A stretch of 37,069 nucleotides of DNA. It comes from Spirulina subsalsa CS-330 (GTDB taxonomy: Bacteria; Cyanobacteriota; Cyanobacteriia; Cyanobacteriales; Spirulinaceae). The stretch's first letter is position 1; every line of letters begins with the position of its first letter. Of the stretch, positions 16,995 through 25,196 are shown in pieces. The DNA is taken from NCBI RefSeq assembly GCF_028330765.1, contig NZ_JAQMTY010000240.1:1-37069 (forward strand), given 5' to 3'. The notes beneath the pieces were generated by a model. It was not told where the DNA came from and searched no databases. It was given only the letters and a program-made list of their open reading frames with translations. A program made the position numbers and the translations under genes.

Positions 16995-17435
16995 TTAACC
17001 AATCGTCACACCTTCATGAACCAATTCCAATGATTCAATCGCCACATCACTGGCGGTTGCATTGAATTCAGGGCCGTTCCAATTGGTGGGCCAGCAATTT
17101 TCGAGGTTCCAGCGAATTAATTCTTCCCCTTTATCGTCGGCCAAAATGATCGAAACATTTCGCCGTTCAGTCTCACCTCCGAGCATTGTCTCCAGCCATT
17201 CCCAGAGTTCATTATTGTCTGTCATGCCGCGCTGAAGGCTGATGTTGCCATGACTATTCAGGCCCGGCAGTTGGCGTTGGGCAAGATTTTTATCGGTTCC
17301 TTCTCGATAGAGTCCGGCTTCACGGGTGCTGGTCAAACCGCTACATTCTCGGAAGCCTGCATGGACAATGCCGTCCCATTCCACCCAAAAGTTATAACCG
17401 TTATAGGGATCATGGGTGTCTTTAATATTAGGCAT
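16995..17435 (-). CDS. Tail tube protein 1, gp19-like (Afp1-like main tube)
   Basis: A 146-residue tube protein with AAGGAGA upstream of the ATG. Family marks are DPYNGYNFWVEWDG, AGFRECSGL, SLQRGMTDNNELWEW, and the C-terminal AIESLELVHEG. Together with the second tube protein it marks a two-tube eCIS. This one follows the sheath genes directly, as Afp1-type tube proteins of the hexameric inner tube usually do in this class of loci, and has a good ribosome binding site, as expected for the more abundant subunit. Intact. Confidence 0.92.
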   Translation of the reverse strand: MPNIKDTHDPYNGYNFWVEWDGIVHAGFRECSGLTSTREAGLYREGTDKNLAQRQLPGLNSHGNISLQRGMTDNNELWEWLETMLGGETERRNVSIILADDKGEELIRWNLENCWPTNWNGPEFNATASDVAIESLELVHEGVTIG

Positions 17436-17480
17436 GGATTTTAGGTCTCCTTAAACTGACTAAAACGATGAACAAAAACA

Positions 17481-18629
17481 CTAGGCAAACGTTACGCCGT
17501 TGCTGTTATGAACGAGCGAAATCACAATAAACTCCGCTGGTGTTGTGGGGGCAATGCCCACTTCTGCCACCACTTGACCCAGGTTCCGACTGGAACGAGG
17601 GTTGGTTTCTGCGTCACATTTGACGTAAAAGGCGGCTTCTGGGTCTGCTCCCTGGAGTGCGCCTTGGTGCCACAGGGTTTCACAGTAAACCGTGAGTTCG
17701 CGGGCAAGGGTAATCCACAGGGCAGAATCGTTCGGTTCAAACACAAGCCCCGCTAAGTTGTGGTCAGCCCAGCGCAGCATGGTGATGATCAGCCGTCGCA
17801 CCCCCACATAGTGCCAACCAGGGACGGTGCTGGTGGTGCGTGCGCCCCAGACCCGAATCCCTCGGCTGCGGAAGCTGCGGATACAGTTCACGCCGGGGCC
17901 GGCTTTGACGTTGAGGGTTTCCCAATCTTGATCACAGAGGGAGAGGCTGAGGTCAAGTACGCCTTCGAGGATGTAGTTGGCTGGGGCACGGTGAACGCCT
18001 ACTTCGCGGTCGTTGCGGGCGTAGACCCCAGCAATGTGACCACAGGCGGGAATGGGGTCGGGGCTGGATTCGACAATCACCCAGGGGGCATAGATCGCGC
18101 CGTTATGACCCACCAATTGTTGACGCTGCTGGTTCAGTACGGCGAGATCCGCCGTGTTGCAGCTATCCAAAATGGCAAAGCGATCGCCCAGTTGGTCACA
18201 ATGCTCTAACACCATGGCTTGCAGATTGAGGATGGCGGTGAGCGATCGCGTCTGCATAATATCAGGCACACAGACGAGATCAATCTCCTCTAAGGATTCG
18301 ATGATCTGTAAGCCGTGATGGAGGCTAGCGATCGTGAGCGGGGATTCTGACGGGTCAGCCGTCGGCAGCAGCAGCACATAGCACCGCTCCCCACCATTGG
18401 CAAAAAAGCCCTGTACCGCCTCGGTCAAAAAACGGCTCGCCCCCCTAAACTGCCGCAGAAACTCCGGCCAGAGGGTGAGCAGTTGAGGGACGCTAGACAC
18501 CTCCCCTTCCCCCGGAGTGACACCCAAAAACACAGGAACACCTGTGTTCACGCTGTCCCAAGCCACTTGACGTAAGGCTCGGAGCGATACGCCAGGGGCA
18601 GTCAATGGAGCAGAATCAAAGGGTCTCAC
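17481..18629 (-). CDS. Contractile sheath protein 2
   Basis: A 382-residue paralogue of the preceding sheath protein. It starts at GTG (18629) with a weak ribosome site: APGVSLRAL, GVPVFLGVTP, then GFFANGGERCYVLLL. The conserved second half is complete: HIAGVYARNDREVGVHRAPAN (split here), GVNCIRSFRSRGIRVWGART, FVLEPND-like FEPNDSALW, and the terminal AFYVKCDAETNP, LGQVVAEVGI, PAEFIVISL. It lacks the 50-residue low-complexity insert of sheath 1. Afp and PVC use several sheath paralogues for body and baseplate ends, so this may be the minor collar- or baseplate-proximal form. The gene order does not settle which. Confidence 0.92.
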   Translation of the reverse strand: MRPFDSAPLTAPGVSLRALRQVAWDSVNTGVPVFLGVTPGEGEVSSVPQLLTLWPEFLRQFRGASRFLTEAVQGFFANGGERCYVLLLPTADPSESPLTIASLHHGLQIIESLEEIDLVCVPDIMQTRSLTAILNLQAMVLEHCDQLGDRFAILDSCNTADLAVLNQQRQQLVGHNGAIYAPWVIVESSPDPIPACGHIAGVYARNDREVGVHRAPANYILEGVLDLSLSLCDQDWETLNVKAGPGVNCIRSFRSRGIRVWGARTTSTVPGWHYVGVRRLIITMLRWADHNLAGLVFEPNDSALWITLARELTVYCETLWHQGALQGADPEAAFYVKCDAETNPRSSRNLGQVVAEVGIAPTTPAEFIVISLVHNSNGVTFA

Positions 18630-18661
18630 AACTCAGATCGGGGCTAAGGGAATTTTGAACG

Positions 18662-19954
18662 TTACGGTTGGTTTTCCGTCACAATTTGGGTGATGCGGAA
18701 GATCACAAATTCAGCGGGTTCAATCACAGAAACACCAATTTCGGTAATCACTTGACCCAGTTTGCGAACATCCATCGGGTTGGTTTCGGCATCACATTTG
18801 ACGTAAAACGCCTCTTGAGTGGTTGTGCCAAAAAGAGCACCTTTACGCCATTCATTGGTCAAAAATGCCGTAATATTGCGCCGAATTCGCGCCCAAAGTT
18901 CCGGGGTATTGGGTTCAAACACAACCCATTGGGTTCCCTCATCAATCGACTCGCGCAGATAGTTAAATTGGCGACGAATATTGATGTATTTAAAGTCAGG
19001 ATTGTCTTTACCTGCCCCTAAGGTACGTGCGCCCCAGATGCGGATATTGCCGTTGAGGTTGCGGATGCAATTAATCCCCACTTGGTTGAGGGGTTCTTGT
19101 TTGACTTTGCTAACCGCTTGTTTCAAACCCATCGCGCCTAAAACGGGTTCATTGGCTGGTGCTTTATGAACGCCCCGCAGATTGTCCACACGGGCATAAA
19201 TGCCAGCCACATGGCCGCTCGGTGGTACAAACTTTAAGTCATTACTGATCGGATCAAAGACTTGAATCCAGGGGAAGTACAGGGCAGCGTAGTCGGAGTT
19301 GCCGAGAATTTTGTCCGTACCCGGTTCCAGTTCACCGAGGGCAATCTCTTCTGGGGTGTCAAGAACGGCAAAGCGATCGCCCAGTAAACGGCAATGAATA
19401 TCTAATTTTGCCAAGGTTGCTTTTGTCGTCACCCCTGGTGCAGCCACCACTGCAATTTCATCAATGGCTTCAAACGCCTCTAGGGCGGCATCAATATCTT
19501 TTTCTGCTGTCACCCAGACCACGAAGCAACGGGTTCCCCCATTGCGGAAAAAACCATAAACCGCATGGGCTAACGTGTTTTGACCTGGGTTATTTGAGAA
19601 ATCACCGAAAAAGCTTTTAAACTCGCCAAAGTTTGTACAAAGCTTCACTTCCCCTGCTGTCACAGATTGGGTGGTAGTTACCGCCTCTTCGGTGGTTTTT
19701 TGATCGACTGTGACAACGGTGTAGTAATCATTGTCGGGGGCAAAATTCCCTTTTTTGGCCAGACTGTCCACAGGGGTCGAGGTGTCTGTTGTCCCTTCCC
19801 CGGCGGCGGCGGTGGGTTTAACTTTTGGGGCTGAACCCTTAGCGAGGGAAATAATTCCGATGAAGCCAGCCGTGCTCGTGCCAACTCCTGCAATGGGGGC
19901 GAGTCCTGATCGAATTTCTTCGACGTAAACACCCGGTGATAAATAAGTAGGCAT
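18662..19954 (-). CDS. Contractile sheath protein 1
   Basis: A 430-residue sheath protein. TYLSPGVYVEEI (3-14) and the following STAGFIGI are the classical opening; an insert rich in Thr, Ala and Lys (about residues 38-95) follows; GFFRNGGTRCFVVWV and the C-terminal half (GHVAGIYARVDN, VHKAPANEP, INCIRNLNGNIRIWGARTL, VVFEPNTPELW, EAFYVKCDAETNP, LGQVITEIGVS, PAEFVIFRITQ) are complete. Subunits wrap the tube and contract on triggering. AAGGAATAAGGAGA directly precedes the ATG, a strong ribosome site fitting a major structural protein. It is the first of two tandem sheath genes, 33 bp apart. Confidence 0.94.
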   Translation of the reverse strand: MPTYLSPGVYVEEIRSGLAPIAGVGTSTAGFIGIISLAKGSAPKVKPTAAAGEGTTDTSTPVDSLAKKGNFAPDNDYYTVVTVDQKTTEEAVTTTQSVTAGEVKLCTNFGEFKSFFGDFSNNPGQNTLAHAVYGFFRNGGTRCFVVWVTAEKDIDAALEAFEAIDEIAVVAAPGVTTKATLAKLDIHCRLLGDRFAVLDTPEEIALGELEPGTDKILGNSDYAALYFPWIQVFDPISNDLKFVPPSGHVAGIYARVDNLRGVHKAPANEPVLGAMGLKQAVSKVKQEPLNQVGINCIRNLNGNIRIWGARTLGAGKDNPDFKYINIRRQFNYLRESIDEGTQWVVFEPNTPELWARIRRNITAFLTNEWRKGALFGTTTQEAFYVKCDAETNPMDVRKLGQVITEIGVSVIEPAEFVIFRITQIVTENQP

Positions 19955-20010
19955 TCTCCTTATTCCTTATAGTGAGAGAAAATTATTCATTAAGTAGACA
20001 CCCTTAAGGT

Positions 20011-20922
20011 TTAGACCTGTGCAACGAGTTGAATATCACACTGTTTTGACTCTCCAGGTTGCAAAACAACTCGCTGGTGCTGTGGCGCATATCCTGACGC
20101 GGAAATTATCAACGTTACTGCGGGTGAAAATGGTTCAACCCCTACAAGTCGATAGTTCCATTTTTCTGCTTGATTATGATCTAAATTACGAGATGTTAAG
20201 GTTTGAGCTTGATGCTCAACACATCGTACTGTTGCCATCTCAAGCGGCTCTTGATTTTTAGCATCGATCACCTGACCAAAAATTGTGGTGGGTGGGAGTT
20301 CAATCTTGAGCTTGAGTATATCAGAAAAAATGGATTTTGTTGGCGGGTCACGGGTGAAATATCCATCTTTTAATTCTGCTTCAAATCGGCTTTGACCATA
20401 GCGTAAACCGGCCCGAGGTAAAGAGGCTTCCAGTTGATAGAAACCACTGGGTAAATTTGTGAAGTAAAAAGAACCATCATGCCTGGATTGACTGCGCCCA
20501 TAGTTCATTTTCTGATTGCACCAATCCTCCATAGATAGAGTATCTAAGAAGCATTGTAGTGCTAAGAATTTATGGGCATTACTCAGGTCTGATCTGGCAA
20601 TAATTTGATCAAGGTGGCGTAAAATAACGGTGCTGGTGGTTTGGGGGTTGAGTAACTGGGCTTGAAAGTCTTGGAGCACTGCGGGCCCAGCGGTGGAAAA
20701 CGGAACGAGGGGGGGCGATCGCCACTGCCCCCAGCGCTTCGGCAAACCCAAGATCCGCACTTTGGTCAAAAGCTTCTGGATAAAGGCATCCGGGGCTTGG
20801 CGGATGGTGATCATCGCTCCGGCTAACCGCTCTTGGGTGAGGGCATCCTGTACCCAGCCCGCTAATGTGACACGGCGGCGATGGGGGTTGGATTGGGTGG
20901 GTTCGTTCAGGGTTAAATTCAT
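20011..20922 (-). CDS. Carboxypeptidase-regulatory-like beta protein in eCIS cluster
   Basis: The start is the ATG at 20922 (MNLTLNEP), with GGAGG 9 bases upstream and 25 bp after the DUF4255 stop; a longer in-frame start at 21063 lies inside that gene and is unlikely. The 303 residues contain two transthyretin/CarboxypepD_reg-like modules: VTLAGWVQDALTQERLAGAM near the start with its return DGSFYFTNLPSGFYQLEA, and TTIFGQVIDAKNQEPLEMAT near the end, closing in ASGYAPQHQRVVLQPGE. About 100 residues of helix separate strands of the first module. Such folds are adhesive or structural. Beside the cap gene it may decorate the distal end of the particle; this is inference. Confidence 0.75.
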   Translation of the reverse strand: MNLTLNEPTQSNPHRRRVTLAGWVQDALTQERLAGAMITIRQAPDAFIQKLLTKVRILGLPKRWGQWRSPPLVPFSTAGPAVLQDFQAQLLNPQTTSTVILRHLDQIIARSDLSNAHKFLALQCFLDTLSMEDWCNQKMNYGRSQSRHDGSFYFTNLPSGFYQLEASLPRAGLRYGQSRFEAELKDGYFTRDPPTKSIFSDILKLKIELPPTTIFGQVIDAKNQEPLEMATVRCVEHQAQTLTSRNLDHNQAEKWNYRLVGVEPFSPAVTLIISASGYAPQHQRVVLQPGESKQCDIQLVAQV

Positions 20923-20947
20923 CGACACAATCCTCCGGGGAGTAACG

Positions 20948-21529
20948 TCACGACAAGCGCAAAAGTTGGGGACGATGTTCGAGGACGAGGGGAACTTCTT
21001 CGGGGTCTTCGGTGAGGGGAACTGCGATCGTCGCGGTGCAATGCAACGAGACTTTGGGCACACCGCCCAACACTTGCCAGAATTCCCCCGGACTTTGGAG
21101 ATAACCCGATCGCAAAGCCGTCAATGTGACGGGAAGAACGGGATCTTGAAGGCTGCCCTGAAGCATTGCTTTGGGTAACACTGGATGGCGCAACAGGAGA
21201 CGCATCAATTTACTCAAAATATGGTGTTCTTGTTGGGGGTCGTCTTGGTTAACCCAAACCGTAATCAGGTAGGAACAATCAATGCGAGCCGGGGGCTGGA
21301 TTTTGATCGCTGTGCCGTTTTCCTGTCGTTGCATTTGCCATTCGCGGTTGCGTCGCTCCAGGTTTTCCCGCACATCATAGAGAAAGAGGTTGATCGCGGG
21401 TTTTTGCTGGATCGCACCTTCGATGGGTTGCTCAAAACTGATGGCGACCTGGGTTTCACCCGAATTTTGCAGGCCGGGGAGTTCTTGGAGCAAGAAGGTT
21501 TTTAAACTGCTGTCGAGATCATCCAACAT
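20948..21529 (-). CDS. DUF4255 tail terminator/cap protein (Afp16-like)
   Basis: A 193-residue protein with GAGGA upstream of the ATG and an 11-bp overlap with the coiled-coil gene. It shows the DUF4255 pattern: MLDDLDSSLKTFLLQEL, ISFEQPIEGAIQ, PAINLFLYDVRENLERRN, ARIDCSYLITVWV, EHHILSKLMRLLLRHP, and a final segment with PEEVPLVLEH. Afp16/Pvc16 proteins end tube and sheath growth by capping the distal tip. This family is specific to eCIS and related particles, so it is strong evidence against an R-type pyocin or prophage. Confidence 0.92.
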   Translation of the reverse strand: MLDDLDSSLKTFLLQELPGLQNSGETQVAISFEQPIEGAIQQKPAINLFLYDVRENLERRNREWQMQRQENGTAIKIQPPARIDCSYLITVWVNQDDPQQEHHILSKLMRLLLRHPVLPKAMLQGSLQDPVLPVTLTALRSGYLQSPGEFWQVLGGVPKVSLHCTATIAVPLTEDPEEVPLVLEHRPQLLRLS

Positions 21530-21767
21530 CGGGTTTTTCCTCAGGGGTGAGAACGGACGATTCTGCGGTTTTGTGGTTTGGGGGAGAGCGATCGCCCTGC
21601 TGCTCTGCTACCGTTAACTCCTCTTCTAACACCTGGATCGCGCCCCCAATGCGGAGTAAGGTTTCCCGCAAACTCAGTTGTTGAGCATCCAAGTTGGCAA
21701 GGGCTTTTTGGCCGGCTGCATATTCGGTTTTAAGGGTTTGAAGTCGTTTTTGCAGTTGCTCACGCAT
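21519..21767 (-). CDS. Short coiled-coil protein in eCIS cluster
   Basis: 82 residues. From the start to about residue 60 is one amphipathic helix with heptad-like Leu and Gln spacing (LQKRLQTLKTEY, ALANLDAQQLSLRETLLRI, AIQVLEEELTVAEQQ); a short polar tail follows. It overlaps the DUF4255 gene by 11 bp and has GAGG before the ATG, so it is very likely translated. No family is recognised. Between the fibre and cap genes it may be a trimerising or adaptor helix. The amino-acid pattern and overlap support a real gene; the function is unknown. Confidence 0.65.
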   Translation of the reverse strand: MREQLQKRLQTLKTEYAAGQKALANLDAQQLSLRETLLRIGGAIQVLEEELTVAEQQGDRSPPNHKTAESSVLTPEEKPDVG

Positions 21768-21805
21768 GGCTTAAAACCTCACTCAAGTTCACAGAAATGG
21801 GCGAA

Positions 21806-23758
21806 TTAGACAAAGTAGGGCAGTTCTAAATCGTGAGTGCCAATTTCACGGAAATTAATCCGATCTTGCCAATCTGCCCAGCCCCCTTTATCACTTAATT
21901 GGGTATTTAAGCGGGTATCAATTTTGATACTGATATATTGCGTCAGGCGATCGCCCGGCTCCGGCTGTTGCAGCGCATCATTAATCAGTGCCGCAGGAAT
22001 ACGCGCCGCAATATAACGCTGACGAGATTTACTATTCCAATGGCGAGCAAACGGATTGTCATAGGTGGCGAGAAAACGCTCCACAGGCACATCCTTATCA
22101 TCCACCTTAATCGTAATCCCCGTATGCGTACAGCCATTCCACTCCGCATTATGCTCAATTAAATAGAGCAATTTATCCCGTCCTGATGGCACAACCGGAA
22201 CCCGTAATTCAGCATTAGTCAGATCATCAATAAACGCCAACACATCCCCTCCATTGTCATCTCTCTCCCAATTGACAAAATCTCCACCATTCACCTGCCA
22301 ATGGTAGCCAAGGGCAGATTGCGCCGCATGGGCCCAGGGATTTTTACTAAACCCCACCCCAGAGACCCAAAACTCCTTATCGGTGTCCCTTTTATGCACA
22401 AGGGAAACCTTCCCAGATGCCCCAACCGGAATTGGCAACCATTGGTGCAGAAATGTTGAAGCATCACTCAATGAACCATCCGGACAATAGTGGTTAGAAC
22501 CCCGTTTTCCCGCCGCCCAACTGCCTAAACTGCGGAACAATTTTCCACTTTCGGAAAATTCCGCTTTAATCACATGCCAGTCGGTTAACGTGTTACCATT
22601 ACGAACCCAAACGGTGTCATATCCAGAGGGCAGCGTTACTAATGCTCCGCCTTCATCCTCTTTCCCATATCCATACTTGATCATCGCACGCTGATACCAA
22701 GGATTCTTCGCGGTGTGCCGTCGTTCGTAATTGTTGGTGAGTTTCCAATTTTCAATTGCTCCGGCTGCTTCTGCGTCAAACACATCTTGATAGACGATCG
22801 CATCATTGGGATACATTCGATGACGCATCGGGTTGATCAATTCAAAATGTTGCACTCGCAGCGTTTCGTGAACTGTAACCGTGCCTGTTTCCCGTTCAAC
22901 GGTGACGCACAGTTTTTCTTCCCCATCCTCTGACGCAATTAACCGTAATAGCGCCGTCGGATCATTTTCGTCGCCTGAGCCTTCGACTTTCCAGCCCACC
23001 CGTTTACCATCTTTTTCATCAAGGCGAATCGTCGGTTTTTCGCCAGCGGGTGTTTCCCCTTTGTCAGCGAGGGCAGCACGGATATGGTCTTTAACCGCTT
23101 TTTCCGAGGGGATCACATTCGGGCGATCGATGGCTGGAATACTTTGGGAAACACCCTCAATCAGAGTTTCTCCTAACTGTAATGCTCCGGCGATCGTTAA
23201 GTTGCCTTGAATATTGAGATCCTGACCATTACTCCGCAGCGTAATATCCTGAGTCGCACTCGGTAGCCGCACCCCGGAATATTGCCGCACCGTAGAATCA
23301 ATGACCACTTGACCCTCGACAAGGCTCACCTTTGCCAGGGTGATCGTTTGGGCATCGTCGGTGTGAATGGCTTCGAGGGTCAGGAGGGGGGCTTCTTCAA
23401 AGCGGGTGAAACTATCGGGAATTTCTGGTTGTTGAAGAATTTTAGGTTCTTGGTGATAGCGCAAACAGAGCCAGCCTAAACCATTGATCTTGCGAGTTAC
23501 ATCCTCCGGCAAAATCACCAAATTGCCTTCCCCGTCGATCGCGGTTCCGGACTTGATGACGACCTCCGGCTGGCCTGCGATCGCTTCCACCTCCAGACCC
23601 TCAACAATCCCCGCCAAATGGAGACGACTGTTAACGTAACGCTGGCGATCGCTCAAATAGCGATGGGCCAATTCAAAATCTTCATCAAGTAAATACTGGC
23701 CCGGAAAATAATTAGGGCGTTGTAGGGCGAAATTCACCCAATCTTGTTGTGATGGCAT
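21806..23758 (-). CDS. eCIS fibre-like / receptor-binding candidate
   Basis: 650 residues from the ATG at 23758 (MPSQQDWVNF); a GTG at 23800 in frame would add 14 residues, and neither has a strong ribosome site. Residues 1-90 (PNYFPGQYLLDEDFELAHRY, SDRQRYVNSRLHLAGIVEGL) resemble the particle-attachment domain of eCIS-associated fibre proteins. Residues 165-230 hold a beta-prism-like stretch (DITLRSNGQDLNIQGNLTIA) and IPSEKAVKDHI, a motif frequent in tail fibres. The C-terminal 330 residues are Trp/Gly/Asp-rich beta structure (WLPIPVGASGKVSLVHKRD, YHWQVNGGDFVNWERDDNG), a plausible ligand-binding head with no family I recognise. It is the first gene of the cluster. Fibre function is inferred. 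Confidence 0.75.
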   Translation of the reverse strand: MPSQQDWVNFALQRPNYFPGQYLLDEDFELAHRYLSDRQRYVNSRLHLAGIVEGLEVEAIAGQPEVVIKSGTAIDGEGNLVILPEDVTRKINGLGWLCLRYHQEPKILQQPEIPDSFTRFEEAPLLTLEAIHTDDAQTITLAKVSLVEGQVVIDSTVRQYSGVRLPSATQDITLRSNGQDLNIQGNLTIAGALQLGETLIEGVSQSIPAIDRPNVIPSEKAVKDHIRAALADKGETPAGEKPTIRLDEKDGKRVGWKVEGSGDENDPTALLRLIASEDGEEKLCVTVERETGTVTVHETLRVQHFELINPMRHRMYPNDAIVYQDVFDAEAAGAIENWKLTNNYERRHTAKNPWYQRAMIKYGYGKEDEGGALVTLPSGYDTVWVRNGNTLTDWHVIKAEFSESGKLFRSLGSWAAGKRGSNHYCPDGSLSDASTFLHQWLPIPVGASGKVSLVHKRDTDKEFWVSGVGFSKNPWAHAAQSALGYHWQVNGGDFVNWERDDNGGDVLAFIDDLTNAELRVPVVPSGRDKLLYLIEHNAEWNGCTHTGITIKVDDKDVPVERFLATYDNPFARHWNSKSRQRYIAARIPAALINDALQQPEPGDRLTQYISIKIDTRLNTQLSDKGGWADWQDRINFREIGTHDLELPYFV

Positions 23759-23860
23759 AGGATTTGAATTATTCGATTGCCTTAAGCTGAACAATATCAC
23801 ACCACTTTTTTGTTTATTAAAAATAAATTATTAAATTTTATGACGATCGATGAACTTATG

Positions 23861-23874
23861 TCGTGAAAACACGA
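23861..23874 (-). promoter_or_regulatory. Small palindrome upstream of the eCIS cluster, possible operator
   Basis: TCGTG AAAA CACGA forms a 5-bp stem with a 4-base loop about 105 bp before the first eCIS start codon. It lies in an AT-rich 370-bp gap (23759-24126) that must hold the cluster promoter. On the minus strand a TTGTCA lies roughly 40 bases upstream of it, but no convincing -10 box at normal spacing was found. The role is speculative. Confidence 0.3.
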
Positions 23875-24005
23875 TATAAACTTCCATGAAAAAATTTAAC
23901 TGACAACATTCTTTTGTCTTTTGTTCAGTTTGTAGCGGGTAGTAACTCCCATAGAATGGGGTACTGTAAAGGCATTCTTGTGCTGCAAAGACTCTAACCT
24001 AATTG

Positions 24006-24049
24006 CATCAAAATACATCAAAATATGTATCAAGATATATCAAAATGTA
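24006..24049. repeat. Four short direct repeats ATCAA(A/G)AT upstream of eCIS cluster
   Basis: ATCAAAAT, ATCAAAAT, ATCAAGAT and ATCAAAAT start at 24007, 24017, 24029 and 24039, spaced 10, 12 and 10 bp, close to one helical turn. They lie in the gap between the phosphatase stop and the eCIS leader, about 250 bp before the first eCIS gene. Regular same-face spacing suggests a regulator-binding array; chance in AT-rich DNA is the alternative. Apart from this and the palindrome at 23861, nothing was recognised in 23759-24126. Confidence 0.4.
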
Positions 24050-24126
24050 TCGTTTATTTATTCTACAACCAGAGTTTAATTAATCAATGTGACCCGGTTT
24101 GAGGTCTATTGCTCTGGGGCGATCGC

Positions 24127-24906
24127 TCAACGCATCATCATCCGGCGGGGGAAGATGCGGTTGGGGTTGATGGTGGTGACGGCTTCGGCGAGGTCGAGGG
24201 TGCGGAGGCGGTGTTGGCGGGCGTTGACTTGGTAGACGCGCTGCCGGGTGAGGTCGAGACCGGTGAGCCAGCCGCTTTGCCGATGATAGGCTCCGGTGTC
24301 GATGTCAAGCCAGCCGGGGCCTTGGGCGAGTTTGCCGGGCATCACACCGGGGAGGGTGAAGGTGATCGTGTGGCCGGTGATGATCAGTTTGTTTTTAAAG
24401 AAGGGTTCTTTGCTGCTGTGGAATTCGTCGCGAATCCAGCAGAATTGCTCGGCGGTGTGTTTTTCGATGGGGATGCGAGGGTCTACGCCGGCATGGACGA
24501 GCCACACATCGCCGAGGTCGAGGTGGGTGGGGAGCGATCGCATCCACTCAATATGCTCCGGTAGGACACCTTTGGAGCCGTAGCTGTTTAGGGTCATGTT
24601 GCCGCCACTGTAGAGCCAGGCTTGGCGGCAATGTTCGGGGTTGCCCCGTGAATCGATCACGTCGAGGAGCATTTGTTCATGATTCCCCAAGAGGCAGTGA
24701 TAGCGGTTGGATTTCACAAATTCCACCACCTGGGCACTTTTCGGGCCCCGATCCACCAAATCCCCCACAAAATACACCTGATCCGTGCGGCTAGGCGCGA
24801 TCGCCTCCAACAGGATCATCAGTGCATCGTAATGGCCATGGACATCTCCGATAAAGATGCGACGCTGTTGGGATTCGGATTCAGAACTGGGGCGATGAAA
24901 GGTCAT
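24127..24906 (-). CDS. PPP-family metallophosphatase (serine/threonine phosphatase or ApaH/PrpE-like)
   Basis: 259 residues with all calcineurin-like metal motifs: GDVHG (20-24), GDLVDRGP (48-55), GNHE (74-77), HAG (138-140) and GHT (178-180). This is the bacterial PPP branch, which includes protein phosphatases and dinucleoside-polyphosphate hydrolases; the substrate cannot be told from sequence. DIDTGAY near residue 201 is the usual late strand. It is on the same strand as the eCIS genes but 370 bp upstream, so it is probably a separate unit. The 290-bp gap to miaE should hold the divergent promoters; no clear boxes were found there. Confidence 0.9.
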   Translation of the reverse strand: MTFHRPSSESESQQRRIFIGDVHGHYDALMILLEAIAPSRTDQVYFVGDLVDRGPKSAQVVEFVKSNRYHCLLGNHEQMLLDVIDSRGNPEHCRQAWLYSGGNMTLNSYGSKGVLPEHIEWMRSLPTHLDLGDVWLVHAGVDPRIPIEKHTAEQFCWIRDEFHSSKEPFFKNKLIITGHTITFTLPGVMPGKLAQGPGWLDIDTGAYHRQSGWLTGLDLTRQRVYQVNARQHRLRTLDLAEAVTTINPNRIFPRRMMMR

Positions 24907-25196
24907 AGATTTTCGAGCGATGGGGCAAGGAATGACGATAGATCAACCTGAGACATGAATTTGAAGGGTTGGGAATACCGTGCAGACAGTAGGAACACAA
25001 GTTCTGTCAAGTTTAAAGGGTTATTCACTCAAGAGCATCTGCGGTTTTTAGGCTCTGTTCACAACGTTGACGGCATTCACAGGACAGAAGAATTCTTTTT
25101 AAGTCCACGATCGCAAAAATTCTCAAAATTCCTCTATGTTGGAATGAAACGCGAATTTTGTCGCGTTCCCTTTCCGTCGCATCAGCGGTAACCCTC

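Noticed and set aside
20923-21063. Longer N-terminus for the carboxypeptidase-regulatory-like protein
   Set aside because: It would lie inside the DUF4255 gene in another frame; the internal ATG at 20922 has GGAGG and begins the conserved part.
1-23758. Prophage or R-type pyocin
   Set aside because: No capsid, terminase, portal, integrase or lysis genes; DUF4255, DUF4157, LysM adaptor and two gp19-type tubes are eCIS marks.
1-23758. Type VI secretion system
   Set aside because: No TssJLM membrane complex, no ClpV or TssB/TssC pair; the sheath is the single-chain tail type.
24955-25191. 78-codon plus-strand frame before miaE
   Set aside because: No family features, atypical codon use, and it occupies the expected promoter region.
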